Of a stretch of 64,000 bases of DNA, positions 41,301 through 50,068 are shown piece after piece; the first letter of the stretch is position 1, and each line of letters starts with the position of its first letter. Source of the DNA: Verrucomicrobium spinosum DSM 4136 = JCM 18804 (GTDB lineage: Bacteria; Verrucomicrobiota; Verrucomicrobiia; Verrucomicrobiales; Verrucomicrobiaceae); NCBI RefSeq assembly GCF_000172155.1, contig NZ_ABIZ01000001.1:2513105-2577104 (forward strand), in the 5' to 3' direction. The notes beneath the pieces are model-generated. The model was given only the letters and a program-made list of their open reading frames with translations, ran no database searches and was not told the DNA's origin. A program made the translations under genes and the position numbers.

Positions 41301-43358
41301 CACACCTGAAGCCATGAGAATGCCACCGTTTTCCAGGATCAGGCTTCCGGGCGTCGTAGCGTTGAATGTGATGGTGGATCCACCGGTGATACGTAGGGAA
41401 TGAGTGGTGGCGCCCCCGCTTGTGATCGCGGTGTTGCCCGCGAGGCTGGTGTGCAGACCTGAACCAAAATTGGTGGTGTAACTGCTGGCAGCCAGTCGGG
41501 CGATGCTGCCGGAGCCATCGTTCACGGCCCAGTCATTGCCTTGGAAGGTGGCGTATCCGCCAAGGATGCCTGCGGAGTTGTTTTGCGTTGTGGTGTTGAT
41601 TGTCGCAATGCCGGCACCATTGCTGACGGTGGAAAAATCAATGGAGCTGCCCACGGTGCGGGTGATTTCACCGACATTCAGCGTGACGTGTTGATCCTGG
41701 CCAGAGCCAAGGGTGAGCCGACCTCCTCCGCCTGAGAGCCGGGTGTCATTGCCCAAAACCAGCCCGGTCACGTACTGGATGGTGCCACCGGTCTGGCTGC
41801 CTTGAAGACTAAGTGAGCCGCCGCTCAGAATGAGGGAAGCCGTGCTGCTGAGCTTGTCCGTGTTGTTTGTGGTGTAGTCGAGGCTGAGGGTGCCGCCGTT
41901 GACCGTGGTGGTGCCGGTGAAGGTGTTGTTGCCACTGAGGATGATCGTGCCGCTGCCGTTAATCGTGAGGGTATCGGCATTGTTGGTGGTTCCTGTGGCG
42001 CGCTGTATGCCGCCAGTGATGGCTACGGCGCCACCTGCTGTAGAGGTTAGAATCAGGCCTTTGGCCGCGGCGCTATTCGTGCCCAAGATGATGTTACCGC
42101 TGTAGGTGACGGTGCCACTGATGTTGATGCCGCCCACGATGGGGTTTCCGGTATTTCCAGACTGCAGGCGGACGTTCCGGCCAATGGTGACGCCTGCGGT
42201 ATCGATCAACAGGGCGGAATTGCCCGCACCGGATGTGTTCCCCACGAGTACGTCGCTGGTGGCGTTGCCCAAAGCTCCTGCGGAGCCACTCAAGGCGTTG
42301 GCGCTGACAATGAGCCGGCCCGATGTGATCGTGGTGGCTCCAGTGTAGGTGCTGGCTGCACCGGCCAGGACCAGGGTGGTGTTCCCTCCTCCCACTGCAA
42401 TGCCTCCGGTGCCGCTCAGGACACCGGAGTACAGGTAATAACCCGCGAGGGTGGAGGTGATGCCGGCTGTCTGCTTGATGTTGCCAGCCCCGGAGATGGC
42501 GCCCATGGTCTCTCCGTTGTTGCCGAAGTCGAACGTGGCTCCGGCGAGGACATTCAGCACGGCGGAACCTGAGAAGAGGTCGTCAGCACTGGAGCCGTTG
42601 AAGCGAACGGTGCCTGTGCCCCCAATATTGAAGGTCACGTTGCCAAGTGCCCCCATGTCCCCAATGTTGAGGAAGGTGGTGGCGCTGTTGTTGATGAGAT
42701 TGAGGACGAGGCCGGTGCCCGAACCGCTGCTGCCGTAGGTGATGGAGTCCGCGAGGGTGAGGGTACCGGTGCCTCCGTTGACATAAGTCACCTTGGTGCC
42801 GTTGGTGTAGGCCTGCGTGCCGGAAAAGAGGAGGGTTCCAGAACCGTTGTGGTTGACCTGACCGTTGGTGCGCCAGGTGACCGCTGCGGAGAGGGTCGCA
42901 TTGCCACCCGCGCTTACGTTGATGGAAGGTGTGGCCGGTGCAGGTGAGGCGGTGAGTTCGAGCGCATTGGTACCAGCAGCGCTCGCAATGTTGACGGTGC
43001 CCGACGTGTTTTGGAAGTCGATTTGGCTTAATACAAAATTTCCAAGATCGTTCGTCGTGGTGTAGCTGGAGGATCCGCCAAACGCGAGTTCAGTTGCGTT
43101 GTTGCTTGTCGGGATCACCGTCAGGGGCCAGTTGTACTCCTGGCTCCACGTGCCGGTGGAACCCATCCAGGTGTGCTCTGCCGCCTGGATGCAGGCCGTC
43201 TGAAAAGACACCATTGAGGTGGTCAGCGCCAGCGCCAGCCACGCCTTTCCTGCTCCACCCCGGATGTCTGAAAGGCGTTGGGAAACTCGGTGGAGTACCG
43301 CACAGTTTTGATTCGGAACTAGTTTGGTCGGGAACGAACGGATTAGGGAAAGGGGCAT
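38319..43358 (-). CDS. Giant autotransporter-associated beta-strand repeat protein with PEP-CTERM tail
   Basis: 1679 residues. N-terminal leader with a hydrophobic segment near residues 38-60 ('AWLALALTTSMVSFQTACIQAA'). Most of the length is a repeated beta-helix of the autotransporter-associated type, with recurring 'GTLTLSG.NTYTGATTI..GTL' units, for example 'TKTGNGTLVLTGTSTYTGATYINGGTV', 'LTLAGANTYAGNTAVGSGILL'. A Gly/Thr-rich block near 1170-1400 has shorter repeats ('TVTGGGGTGA', 'SGGNAVANAH'). The C-terminus 'VVPEPSRLILLAITSMALLMRRRRR' is a PEP-CTERM signal: Pro-Glu-Pro, a hydrophobic helix and an Arg cluster. It should be sorted by an exosortase, cleaved and released or anchored at the surface. 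No exosortase is in the window. Confidence 0.95.
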   Translation of the reverse strand: MPLSLIRSFPTKLVPNQNCAVLHRVSQRLSDIRGGAGKAWLALALTTSMVSFQTACIQAAEHTWMGSTGTWSQEYNWPLTVIPTSNNATELAFGGSSSYTTTNDLGNFVLSQIDFQNTSGTVNIASAAGTNALELTASPAPATPSINVSAGGNATLSAAVTWRTNGQVNHNGSGTLLFSGTQAYTNGTKVTYVNGGTGTLTLADSITYGSSGSGTGLVLNLINNSATTFLNIGDMGALGNVTFNIGGTGTVRFNGSSADDLFSGSAVLNVLAGATFDFGNNGETMGAISGAGNIKQTAGITSTLAGYYLYSGVLSGTGGIAVGGGNTTLVLAGAASTYTGATTITSGRLIVSANALSGSAGALGNATSDVLVGNTSGAGNSALLIDTAGVTIGRNVRLQSGNTGNPIVGGINISGTVTYSGNIILGTNSAAAKGLILTSTAGGAVAITGGIQRATGTTNNADTLTINGSGTIILSGNNTFTGTTTVNGGTLSLDYTTNNTDKLSSTASLILSGGSLSLQGSQTGGTIQYVTGLVLGNDTRLSGGGGRLTLGSGQDQHVTLNVGEITRTVGSSIDFSTVSNGAGIATINTTTQNNSAGILGGYATFQGNDWAVNDGSGSIARLAASSYTTNFGSGLHTSLAGNTAITSGGATTHSLRITGGSTITFNATTPGSLILENGGILMASGVGNTTIGSTTTRGTLAATGGELFVHQQSTAGTLTIHSNLLAANLTNLTKTGNGTLVLTGTSTYTGATYINGGTVSVSAAGNLGAATADIFINGGTINLTAGSLGTLNAANRVITIGTTGATFNLSVNQALEGAGLTGTGTLTLTGPGVLIVGTSGSTFTGDIVIKNGTLRMNSPQFDDVASITVESGGTYNIDDDGADSFPIIVGGRIYVNGDGFNNTGAIRLSDQSTTNYGKDPTSIIANEVVLQTLARIQVDNGTAVGSLSTLRITGNISGPGGLVKSGNGILAVSSRSNTYGGITRVENGILRTDAGNDRLPTGTSVILGSGSNSGALQLNGFSQTIAGISTQGTGNRNAVIGGSTTSTSILQINSEDHQAYDGSLGGTGSGTGTSDNGANNNLALIKDGASLLVLSHANTYTGQTNIVRGTVVLGDVHALGGAGSSLASDHGGTTVQSGAVLDLNGQTGIQEVITLSGSGINNNGALVNNGSTPVRIGTGVAALGVNTVTSTGWSASTTVSISPPPAGGTAATATANLGLSNSSFSITNGGTGFSLTNRVATVTGGGGTGAVVVPILGVTTASYTITSGTTTYSVAPTVTLNGGATAIANLDGSGRVVSITITNPGSGFTDTPTLSFTGGTVLVAGTNPTGAGNASNFRVTGINVVNPGTGYISLPAITIGGGTGATATAVDGNFILNGFVITDHGNGYTEAPSVTISGGNAVANAHLTTVELAADSTIGGSGDIVVEPQISGSYGLTKTGSSTLTLAGANTYAGNTAVGSGILLATNTTGSATGKGSVLVQSGAALGGTGTVGFGPNMSDPGFPVINITVEAGARLFVGTTHNANAASGGSASTLTLKSGGYGQISSGYITLNGTVQFDIFDRTAGANDSSHNDRLVLVSAYDVILGGTLEVRDVTGTSATWQAGDSWQLIDWTQVIYPDHTYSYFDTFLLPTLNGSLEWDTSELYTQGIISIVVVPEPSRLILLAITSMALLMRRRRR

Positions 43359-44144
43359 TACCCCGCCGCAAATAGGGAGTCCTCACTCTGACGCATCCGA
43401 CGAAACTGTCACAGCAGTGGCGGGGCGGGAAGAACGTAAAAATGTGCACAGGTCACTGAGACCGATTGACGTATGAAAGGAGTTAAAGGTTTTGCTGTGT
43501 CAGTCTAGTTGAAAAACAGGTGGGAACTAGGGTGATGGAAAAATCGTTGTGAATGACGAAATCGTGATGCGACGGCCGGGGCGTACATCTGGAGCGGATG
43601 AGTTTTTGCCGTGATTCAGTGAGATTTTTGTGAAGCTTGCGGCTTGGCGCAAGAGAGGCTTTTCTTCTCTTGGCATGGGTGATTTTCATCGCTATTTTTC
43701 AATGCATTCACGATGCTTTCACACAGGAGTGACTACTTCGTCACATGACGAGCGGCAGAATCTGGTGTGGAACGAGGAAACGATGGATAGGCGGGGGGAT
43801 GCGACTGATCACCGGAGTGGGCCTGATTGTTTCCCTGACTGCCGCTGCAGGGGCCGAAGTTCTGACGGCGATCCTGTGGAGAGTGAAAGGCGGTGAAAAT
43901 GGACATCATGGCAGGGAGCGGAATCAGCTGCCCGTTGCAGGAAGCAGGGCGCTGAGTTGTCTCACAAACCTCATTCTTTCGGCCATCGTCGTCGTTTCGG
44001 TGTCGGGATTGATCCTGCTGACCACAGTTTGGATGGCGGGGAGCAGCGCTGGGAGGCTGATCCGGGGAAGGCGTCCAGCTGACTACCGCTTGAGCCAAAT
44101 TGCCCCGGTGATTACGAAAGTGGAAAGTCAGCGATTGCTGCAAG
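43359..44144. other. Gap upstream of the giant surface protein gene
   Basis: About 790 bp. A plus-strand frame from an ATG at 43799 has two hydrophobic stretches ('LITGVGLIVSLTAAAGAEVLTAILW', 'LTNLILSAIVVVSVSGLILLTTVWMAG') and could encode a small membrane protein, but it runs on through the terminator into antisense of the next gene, so I do not call it. The promoter of the giant gene must lie in the left part, which is AT-richer (43440-43740). Confidence 0.45.
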
Positions 44145-44178
44145 CAAAAAGGGCATCTCCGCCGCGGCGGAGATGCCC
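44145..44178 (-). terminator. Strong terminator of the inverse autotransporter gene
   Basis: On the minus strand, a 13-bp stem (44166-44178 with 44151-44163) and a minimal loop are followed by five T residues. It lies 22 bp after the gene's stop. Confidence 0.92.
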
Positions 44179-44200
44179 TCATTCGATACCTGGCAGTGGA

Positions 44201-47128
44201 CTAGAACGGAAATTCGAATCCGTTGACAAAGAAGCTGCCCGTGATCCCGAGGTTCAACAGGATGTCGCTGGATGCGGGGGCAGTCACGAGGTTGTTCTGC
44301 GTGCCGAATGCAGAGAAGGTGGCGGCCGCATCCTTGAAGAAGTCGAACCCGTATTCCACATGACCAAAGATCAGGTTGTTGTCGAGTTGGGTGACCGCGA
44401 TTGTAGCTGTCTCTTCAGCGGAGATCTCGAGGAAGGTCGAATCAATGTAGGCGTCTTCTGCTACGGTGTTGTTGTATACCTTGACGTTCACGGTGCTGTC
44501 GCCCCACGCGAAGATGTCGATGGCGGAGTCACCGATGTAGTCGGTAAACTGGTTGCCAGCGATGGTCAGATCCAGAATGCCGTCTGATGCGGAGTCACCC
44601 AAATGGGCGTCGATGACGTCGTCCGCGAAGTCGCCACTGAAGAGGTTGTTCTCGAACTTGGCGATCAGCTTCCCAGCAGAGTTCCCGTAAACATTGAGTG
44701 AGATGACATCCCTGCCGAACTCAGCCTCCACAATGTTGTGGGCAAAATGGATGGCGAGAGTGGAGTCATCATGCTGCTCGACATACATCAACTGATCGAT
44801 CTCATTCGAGAATAGGTTGTTTTGGATGTCTGCGGTGAGGGTAGATTGGTCGTAGGAATAGAGATCAAATTGGTTTTCCCAGACATCGCCGAGGAACTGG
44901 TTGTTCTTCACGATGAGGTTGAACTTGGAATCGTCCGATACATCAGCCCCGAACATGTATTCCACCTCACTGGAGGAGGTGAAAATGTTGTTCGCGAAGG
45001 TGGAATTCAGCGTGACATTGCCCTCGGTCCAGAAGATGAAAGGAATGGAGAAGTCGCCGGTGACCTCGTTGTTTGTGAAGTTGGTCGTGACCAAGCCGGA
45101 GCCGTAGGCACTTGTGGCAAAGAGAGCGTAGCCCTCCCCCCCAAACAGGTTGTTTCGTACGTCGAGGGTGACGTTCAGTGTGTCGGTGAGCAAGTTACCC
45201 TCGGCAATGAGGCCGATCGAGTTGAACACATCACGGAATTCGTTGTTCTCCACCACCAACTGATGCGGCTGTTCGTCTTGCACGTAGAAGGTGACAGCAC
45301 CTGCTCCCTCCTCAAAATTGGATTCTCCGATGTCGGAGAAGAGGTTGTGACGGATGAGGGCGTTGGAAGTGGTGATGCCGAAAATGGCTATGCCGAAATC
45401 TAGGATGCCGTTGCGGAAGTCATAGCCTTCCACGATGAGGGTCGGGCCAAAGTAGGAGATGATACCGCCATAGAGCACGGGGCGGGCTGTATTGCCGCCG
45501 AAGGTGCGGCCGTCCAACCCGACGATGGGCAGGTAGCTGCTGGTGAAGCGGGTCATTCCGGCGGTTATGGCATTGTCGTTATAGTCAATGCCTGTGCCAC
45601 CCTGAGTGTACACGGTCCAGAGGCGGGAGGTGCCAAGGCTGTTTTGAGCAGCGAGGCCAGCACCTTCAGTTAGGGTATCGACGGGATTCTCCGCCGTGCC
45701 GTCGGCTCCGTTTGCAAAGGTGTCGCCAGCCTGGATACCGTTGCCCACTGGGCCTCCGTTGTTCACGAAGACGATGTCATCAGCCAGAACGATCTTGCCC
45801 GGGGTCTGTGAGACTACCTTGGTGACCTTCTGCACACTGGTGGAGGTTTTCGTGTCCACATCCACGGTGTTGGCGACCTTGATGGCGGCATTCTGGCGAT
45901 GCACGGGCTCAGCCAGGCGCTCGGCGAGGTGGCGCCGACGGGGCTTGAAGGAGTCGCCAATGCGGCCCCAGAAACCCTTGCCATCGCCCAGATCCCCCAA
46001 CTCGAAGGGAAGCTGAAGCTGGACACCAGCGGTCCAGTCGCTGCCGGTGAGGCGGTCGTCCTCGTACCAGGTGCCGGTGAGGATCACGGCGGGGACGGGA
46101 CGGACTTCCACGCCCGCCTTCCAGCCTTCCACATTGCCGGTGCCGCCGGTCTGCGGGCCGAAGGGCTGGTTGTCAAAGCTGTAGTAGCCGCCGATGAGGC
46201 GGAGGTCGAAGTATTTGTCGAGCCCGGGTACGAGTACGGCTACCTCCGTGTCCCAGCCTTCCATGCCTTCTTCATAGCGGCTGAAGAGTCGCTCGATGGT
46301 GGTGGTGGTGGTCGTCGTCGTGCGCTGCGTCCGGTAGGAGACGTCCTGAGACACGGTGTTGCCCGTGGCGTAGGGGTCGCTCAGGGCGCTGACGGTGGTG
46401 GTATCGCGACTGGAGGAGTTGCGCAGGATCTCGCGGGTGCGGGTCTGCTCGGCGAGCTGCTTGTCGGAGAGGGGGATGTAGTAGTTGCCGCGAACTTCGA
46501 GGTAGCGGGTGCCGGCTTCGATGCCCACACCAAGCTGCCAGAACTGGTTGTTGGCCTCTGTATCGAGCATGTCTATGAAGAGATTGGCTCCGACGAAGAA
46601 GCCTTCTTCAAGAAAGCTGGCCTGAGGCGCATCCTTGCGGGTGAGCGCGGAGACGGGCTGGGAGCCGAAGAGGTGACGCCATCCCAGGCCGAGGGAGGCG
46701 GCGATCTCGCCACCCTCACCCGAGGAGGTGTAGGGCTCGAGGTAAATGACGTCGCCGGAGAGGGTGGCATCCGCACCCAAGGTGCTGAAAACAGGGGCAA
46801 CGATGGAGAAGTTGCCCTCCGTGTACACATCGCTGGTCTTTACCCCGCTAGTGACGGTGCCCAAGTACATGGGATGATTCTCCTGGACCGGCACAAGGTT
46901 CGGGTTCTTGACCGGGTTTTTGTCCAAAGGCCCTGCAAGGGCGGCCGGGCCCAAGGCAAAGCCAAGGGCGAGGAGCGGGGTGGCGGTGACCAGCGAGCCC
47001 AGGAGCTGCGCCCAAGGGGCGCGCCTGGAACCCACATGATGAGTGCGCGGGGAGGATGTATTCAAGCGGGAGTCGAGATGGATATTGCTGATGCCAGATG
47101 GAGACCGGACTGGATGGACCCGTCTCAT
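44201..47128 (-). CDS. Inverse-autotransporter-like beta-barrel with beta-helix passenger
   Basis: 975 residues. A long leader (hydrophobic core 'LLGSLVTATPLLALGFALGPAALA') is followed by a barrel region of about residues 85-400 with amphipathic strands of the inverse autotransporter (intimin/invasin) type: 'LGLGWRHLFG', 'EEGFFVGANLFIDMLDTEANNQFWQLGVGIEAGTRYLEVRGNYYIPLSD', 'DLRLIGGYYSFDN', 'GWKAGVEVRPVPAVILTGTWYEDDR'. A Thr-rich linker (eight Thr in a row near 275) lies between strands. After a 50-residue helical hinge, the passenger (about 470-975) is a right-handed beta-helix with repeated 'NN.F....' turns ('VENNEFRDVFNSIGLIAEGN', 'NNLFSNEIDQLMYVEQHDDSTLAIHF'). Barrel first and passenger last is the inverse order. 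A GTG start at 47035 would also give a good signal peptide. Confidence 0.82.
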   Translation of the reverse strand: MRRVHPVRSPSGISNIHLDSRLNTSSPRTHHVGSRRAPWAQLLGSLVTATPLLALGFALGPAALAGPLDKNPVKNPNLVPVQENHPMYLGTVTSGVKTSDVYTEGNFSIVAPVFSTLGADATLSGDVIYLEPYTSSGEGGEIAASLGLGWRHLFGSQPVSALTRKDAPQASFLEEGFFVGANLFIDMLDTEANNQFWQLGVGIEAGTRYLEVRGNYYIPLSDKQLAEQTRTREILRNSSSRDTTTVSALSDPYATGNTVSQDVSYRTQRTTTTTTTTIERLFSRYEEGMEGWDTEVAVLVPGLDKYFDLRLIGGYYSFDNQPFGPQTGGTGNVEGWKAGVEVRPVPAVILTGTWYEDDRLTGSDWTAGVQLQLPFELGDLGDGKGFWGRIGDSFKPRRRHLAERLAEPVHRQNAAIKVANTVDVDTKTSTSVQKVTKVVSQTPGKIVLADDIVFVNNGGPVGNGIQAGDTFANGADGTAENPVDTLTEGAGLAAQNSLGTSRLWTVYTQGGTGIDYNDNAITAGMTRFTSSYLPIVGLDGRTFGGNTARPVLYGGIISYFGPTLIVEGYDFRNGILDFGIAIFGITTSNALIRHNLFSDIGESNFEEGAGAVTFYVQDEQPHQLVVENNEFRDVFNSIGLIAEGNLLTDTLNVTLDVRNNLFGGEGYALFATSAYGSGLVTTNFTNNEVTGDFSIPFIFWTEGNVTLNSTFANNIFTSSSEVEYMFGADVSDDSKFNLIVKNNQFLGDVWENQFDLYSYDQSTLTADIQNNLFSNEIDQLMYVEQHDDSTLAIHFAHNIVEAEFGRDVISLNVYGNSAGKLIAKFENNLFSGDFADDVIDAHLGDSASDGILDLTIAGNQFTDYIGDSAIDIFAWGDSTVNVKVYNNTVAEDAYIDSTFLEISAEETATIAVTQLDNNLIFGHVEYGFDFFKDAAATFSAFGTQNNLVTAPASSDILLNLGITGSFFVNGFEFPF

Positions 47129-47557
47129 CCCCGAGGCGGAGGCACTGCCGGGAATGAGCCGGGCGGCTGCAACGAGTCATAACGGGACTGGTGCCAACGT
47201 TCCTTCCACGCCTATTTCGTATAATACAAGCGAATGCATCAATAGTTTCGCAAAATTTACGCAGGGTTTGATTGTGGCCTGGAGAACTAAATGTGGGAAC
47301 CAATTGTGAGTGATACGAAGGAGAATGGAACAGCTTTAGAGCAACGAAGTTCGAGGTAAGGAGCCCCGAAAGGGCGAGTGGTGGGGGTGTATAGATGCTG
47401 ATCGAAAATAATTATTGCAGCCGAAGGCGTTAGTGCTCCAGGTTTTAGGAAAGAAAGAGCTCTGTGTGCCCCTTGCTCCCCGAGCTTGCGGTTGCGGGAT
47501 CGACGCGTATTTTCTCTAGTGGAGCCCACCCCTAGCAGCGAACCCCAGGCTATCTAC
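47129..47557. other. Divergent promoter gap
   Basis: About 430 bp between divergent genes. AT-rich near 47210-47260 with TATAAT at 47220-47225 and on the other strand TATTAT, so promoters in one or both directions are probable, but I see no good -35 element. No gene supported. Confidence 0.4.
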
Positions 47558-47950
47558 ATGCACCGGATGTCGATGATGGATGTCTGCCCTTGGGCGATGT
47601 GGACCCTGATGGTTTTGGTGGTGATTTTGCTGCTGATGTTGTTGTGGCGGTTCATCCAGATCCGGGCGACCGCGCCTGGGACGTTTTATTTTGGAGTGTG
47701 TGCATCATTGTTCTTGCTTGCTTGCGCAGGCGTCTTGCATGAGCTGGCTGTGTATATCGGTGATTTTCATTGGAGGGATCAGGAAATTGGGGAGCCGGAA
47801 ATTGCAAGACGTTGGGAGGTGTTTTTGTCGACAAGTTGCAATTTTGTTGCCTTCGCAGCAGCCGGTTCATCCCTGTTTGTGGTGCTGGGCTTGGGAGCGA
47901 CGGCGCTGTACAGGTTGGTGGGCTGGCCCAAGGCGGCTGATGCGGCATGA
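47558..47950 (+). CDS. Small membrane protein, unknown
   Basis: 130 residues from the ATG at 47558 with three hydrophobic helices ('MWTLMVLVVILLLMLLWRFI', 'TFYFGVCASLFLLACAGVLHELAVYI', 'NFVAFAAAGSSLFVVLGLGATALYRLVG'). No family recognised. It is 12 bp upstream of the phosphoesterase gene and likely co-transcribed with it. Two further in-frame ATG codons (47567, 47573) could serve as start. Confidence 0.7.
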   Translation: MHRMSMMDVCPWAMWTLMVLVVILLLMLLWRFIQIRATAPGTFYFGVCASLFLLACAGVLHELAVYIGDFHWRDQEIGEPEIARRWEVFLSTSCNFVAFAAAGSSLFVVLGLGATALYRLVGWPKAADAA

Positions 47951-47962
47951 TCGGAGAAGGAT

Positions 47963-48727
47963 ATGCGCATACGAGTGTTGAGCGACTTACACCGCGAGTT
48001 TGGTCCGACGGCGATTCCTCCCTTGGAAGCGGAGGTGGATTTGGTGGTGCTTGCCGGGGACATCGCGACCAAACAAAATGGGCTGCCATGGATTCGTGAG
48101 TTTTGTGGCAGGACGCCAACGGCGTATGTATGCGGGAATCACGAGTTCTATGGCGACAGGTATCCGCGGGTGATTGAGCGCCTGCAAGAGGCAACCCAGG
48201 GGACCCCTGTGCACGTGTTGGAGAATGGCTTTTTTGAACTGCAGGGGTGGTTCGTGTACGGCTGCACCCTCTGGACGGACCTTTCTCTCCTGGGGCCGTG
48301 GCAGGAAGGGGCCGCACTGGCGGCGGAGAAGATGAATGACTACAAGCGGGTGCGGAACTCCCGGGTGGGATATAGGAAATTGCGCCCGGTGGACACGCGT
48401 GCGGCGCATCTGGAAAGCGTGAGGAAGATGCGGGCCTTTTTTGAGTCGCATGATGCACGCCGCACCGTGGTAGTGACGCATCACGCCCCGTCCCTGCTCT
48501 CCCTGCCGGAACATGGACGGGCGAGGCCGATCAGCTGCGCCTATGCCTCACAACTGGATGAACTCGTGCTGGAGCACCAGCCGAGGTTGTGGATTCATGG
48601 GCATATCCACCACAACAATGACTACTGGATTGGAAAGCCCCGGGTTCTGGCAAATCCTCAAGCTTACCCGCAGGATGTGAATGCGGGGTTTCAGCCCGGG
48701 TTGGTGGTGGAAGTCGAGGGAACCTGA
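47963..48727 (+). CDS. Calcineurin-like metallophosphoesterase
   Basis: 254 residues with the full set of metallophosphoesterase motifs: 'DLHREF' (Asp-x-His), 'AGDIA' (Gly-Asp), 'GNHEFYG' (Gly-Asn-His-Glu), 'VVVTHHAPS' and 'IHGHIHHN' (Gly-His-x-His). Two metal ions should be bound. It hydrolyses a phosphomono- or diester in the cytoplasm; 'YGCTLWTDL' is common in a branch of small nucleotide or UDP-sugar phosphoesterases. Directly downstream of a small membrane protein gene. Confidence 0.93.
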   Translation: MRIRVLSDLHREFGPTAIPPLEAEVDLVVLAGDIATKQNGLPWIREFCGRTPTAYVCGNHEFYGDRYPRVIERLQEATQGTPVHVLENGFFELQGWFVYGCTLWTDLSLLGPWQEGAALAAEKMNDYKRVRNSRVGYRKLRPVDTRAAHLESVRKMRAFFESHDARRTVVVTHHAPSLLSLPEHGRARPISCAYASQLDELVLEHQPRLWIHGHIHHNNDYWIGKPRVLANPQAYPQDVNAGFQPGLVVEVEGT

Positions 48728-48832
48728 GTCCTGCTTCCTACCAGGCGGAAGTGACTCGTGGGCTGAGTATGAGGGTGCCTGTTTGGGCCCTCATTGGGGG
48801 CAGCATTCTCCCGGGGTCGGGTACGACATCCC

Positions 48833-50059
48833 TCACCCCACGGCAATGCTACAGAGCTTGGGACCAAGGTCGGGCAGGCGTTGGGAGACCGTATTCCAAG
48901 ATGGGAGGGTGCTGGGCGTGGGCGGGGCTGGGGGGCACTCGCTGGAGACCTCTTGGATCATCTTCGCGAAGACGGTGATGGCTCCCATTTCCTCAGCGGA
49001 GGTCTCTTCAAGCCCGTTAAACATGGCTTCGTGGGCATACCGGGTGAGGAGCATGCGGGCAATGGCGAGGTAGGTGTCTGCCAGGCGCTCCAGCTTGCGG
49101 GGCTCTGCGGAAAAGCCGAGGTCGGCCCAGAGGTGGTCAAGCAGGGCGCGGGTGACCTCGCGGGCCATGCGCATGAGGCCGCTCGTGGCGTCGGGAATGC
49201 CGGTCACCGGGTCGTAGCCGAGGTGCTGGTGCTTGTGCTCGAAGTTGCTGCCGAGGTCCACCTGACAGAAGCGCTGGGCGGGAGCGTGGCGGAAGACATC
49301 ACAGAGCATGCCAATCTCCAGGCCCCAGTCGGCGGCGAGGGGGATCTTGCGAAGGAACTCGGAGTCCGCAGCGAACTCGCCAGAGAGCGGATAACGGCAC
49401 ATGGCGAGGAAGCGCAAAAGGGGCGTGGAGCCGAAGATCTCCCGCAGCGCCTGGATGAGGGGAAAGACGAGGAGACGGGTGACCCGGCCGTACATGCGCT
49501 CCCGCACGCGACCATAGTAACTTTTGGCAAAGACGTAGCCCATGCCGGGGTGAACAACGGGCAGGCAGAGACGCCAGAGCATCTCTCGGTCGTAATTCAG
49601 AATGTCACTGTCGTGGCAGGCGATGACGCCACGGTGGCCGGTGGCATGGAGGGCGCCGACGCCCATCCAGACGTTTCCACCTTTGCCCGGGCCGCTGCGG
49701 CGGGTGCCGAGGGTGTCCACCTCGCGATGAAGGCTGGTGAGTTCCGGGCCGTCATTCCAGAGGACGGTGTGGCGGAGGTTGGGGAGGCGTTTGGCGTAAA
49801 AAGCCCGCGCGCGGTCATACCCGCGGCGGTTCATGCCATTCATGGTGAAAATGACCTGGCTGATGTAGGGCACCCCGGTGAGCTGCTTCAGCATGCGCGG
49901 CAGGGCGGGGCGCTGGAGCTCGGCGTAGAGGGCGGGAATGACGAGGGCGACGGGTTTCTCCAGCGAGAGCTCCTTGAGCAGGGCCTCACGCTCTTCGAGG
50001 GCAGTCTCGGCGAGGTGATGCAGTGTTGGAAGCAGAATGGGCTGGTGGAAATCGGGCAC
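48833..50059 (-). CDS. GT-A glycosyltransferase, glucosyl-3-phosphoglycerate synthase-like
   Basis: 408 residues. A GT-A fold of the GpgS (GT81) type: 'VALVIPALYAE' opening, 'NRRGYDRARAFYAK', 'GKGGNVWMGVGAL', the metal-binding 'CHDSDI' (Asp-x-Asp), 'YGRVTRLLVFPLIQAL', 'PLSGEFA' and the signature 'GSNFEHKHQHLG'. It would transfer glucose from an NDP-glucose to 3-phosphoglycerate, the first step to glucosylglycerate, a compatible solute. The partner phosphatase (GpgP) is not recognisable nearby, although the phosphoesterase at 47963 and the HAD enzyme at 13682 are candidates. The upstream gap is full of heptad repeats. Opposite-strand open frames here are shadows. Confidence 0.82.
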   Translation of the reverse strand: MPDFHQPILLPTLHHLAETALEEREALLKELSLEKPVALVIPALYAELQRPALPRMLKQLTGVPYISQVIFTMNGMNRRGYDRARAFYAKRLPNLRHTVLWNDGPELTSLHREVDTLGTRRSGPGKGGNVWMGVGALHATGHRGVIACHDSDILNYDREMLWRLCLPVVHPGMGYVFAKSYYGRVRERMYGRVTRLLVFPLIQALREIFGSTPLLRFLAMCRYPLSGEFAADSEFLRKIPLAADWGLEIGMLCDVFRHAPAQRFCQVDLGSNFEHKHQHLGYDPVTGIPDATSGLMRMAREVTRALLDHLWADLGFSAEPRKLERLADTYLAIARMLLTRYAHEAMFNGLEETSAEEMGAITVFAKMIQEVSSECPPAPPTPSTLPSWNTVSQRLPDLGPKLCSIAVG

Positions 50060-50068
50060 GCGTTAGAG

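Noticed and set aside
38319-43358. Many 60-130-residue plus-strand frames rich in Pro/Val
   Set aside because: All are shadows of the Gly/Thr-rich repeat protein on the minus strand.
43745-44587. Plus-strand frame with two hydrophobic stretches
   Set aside because: It crosses the terminator and the 3' end of the opposite gene, has no RBS, and half of it is antisense coding. A shorter real gene there is not excluded.
45899-47182. 427-residue plus-strand frame
   Set aside because: Antisense to the barrel part of the inverse-autotransporter-like gene; Gly/Ala/Glu-rich with no domain.
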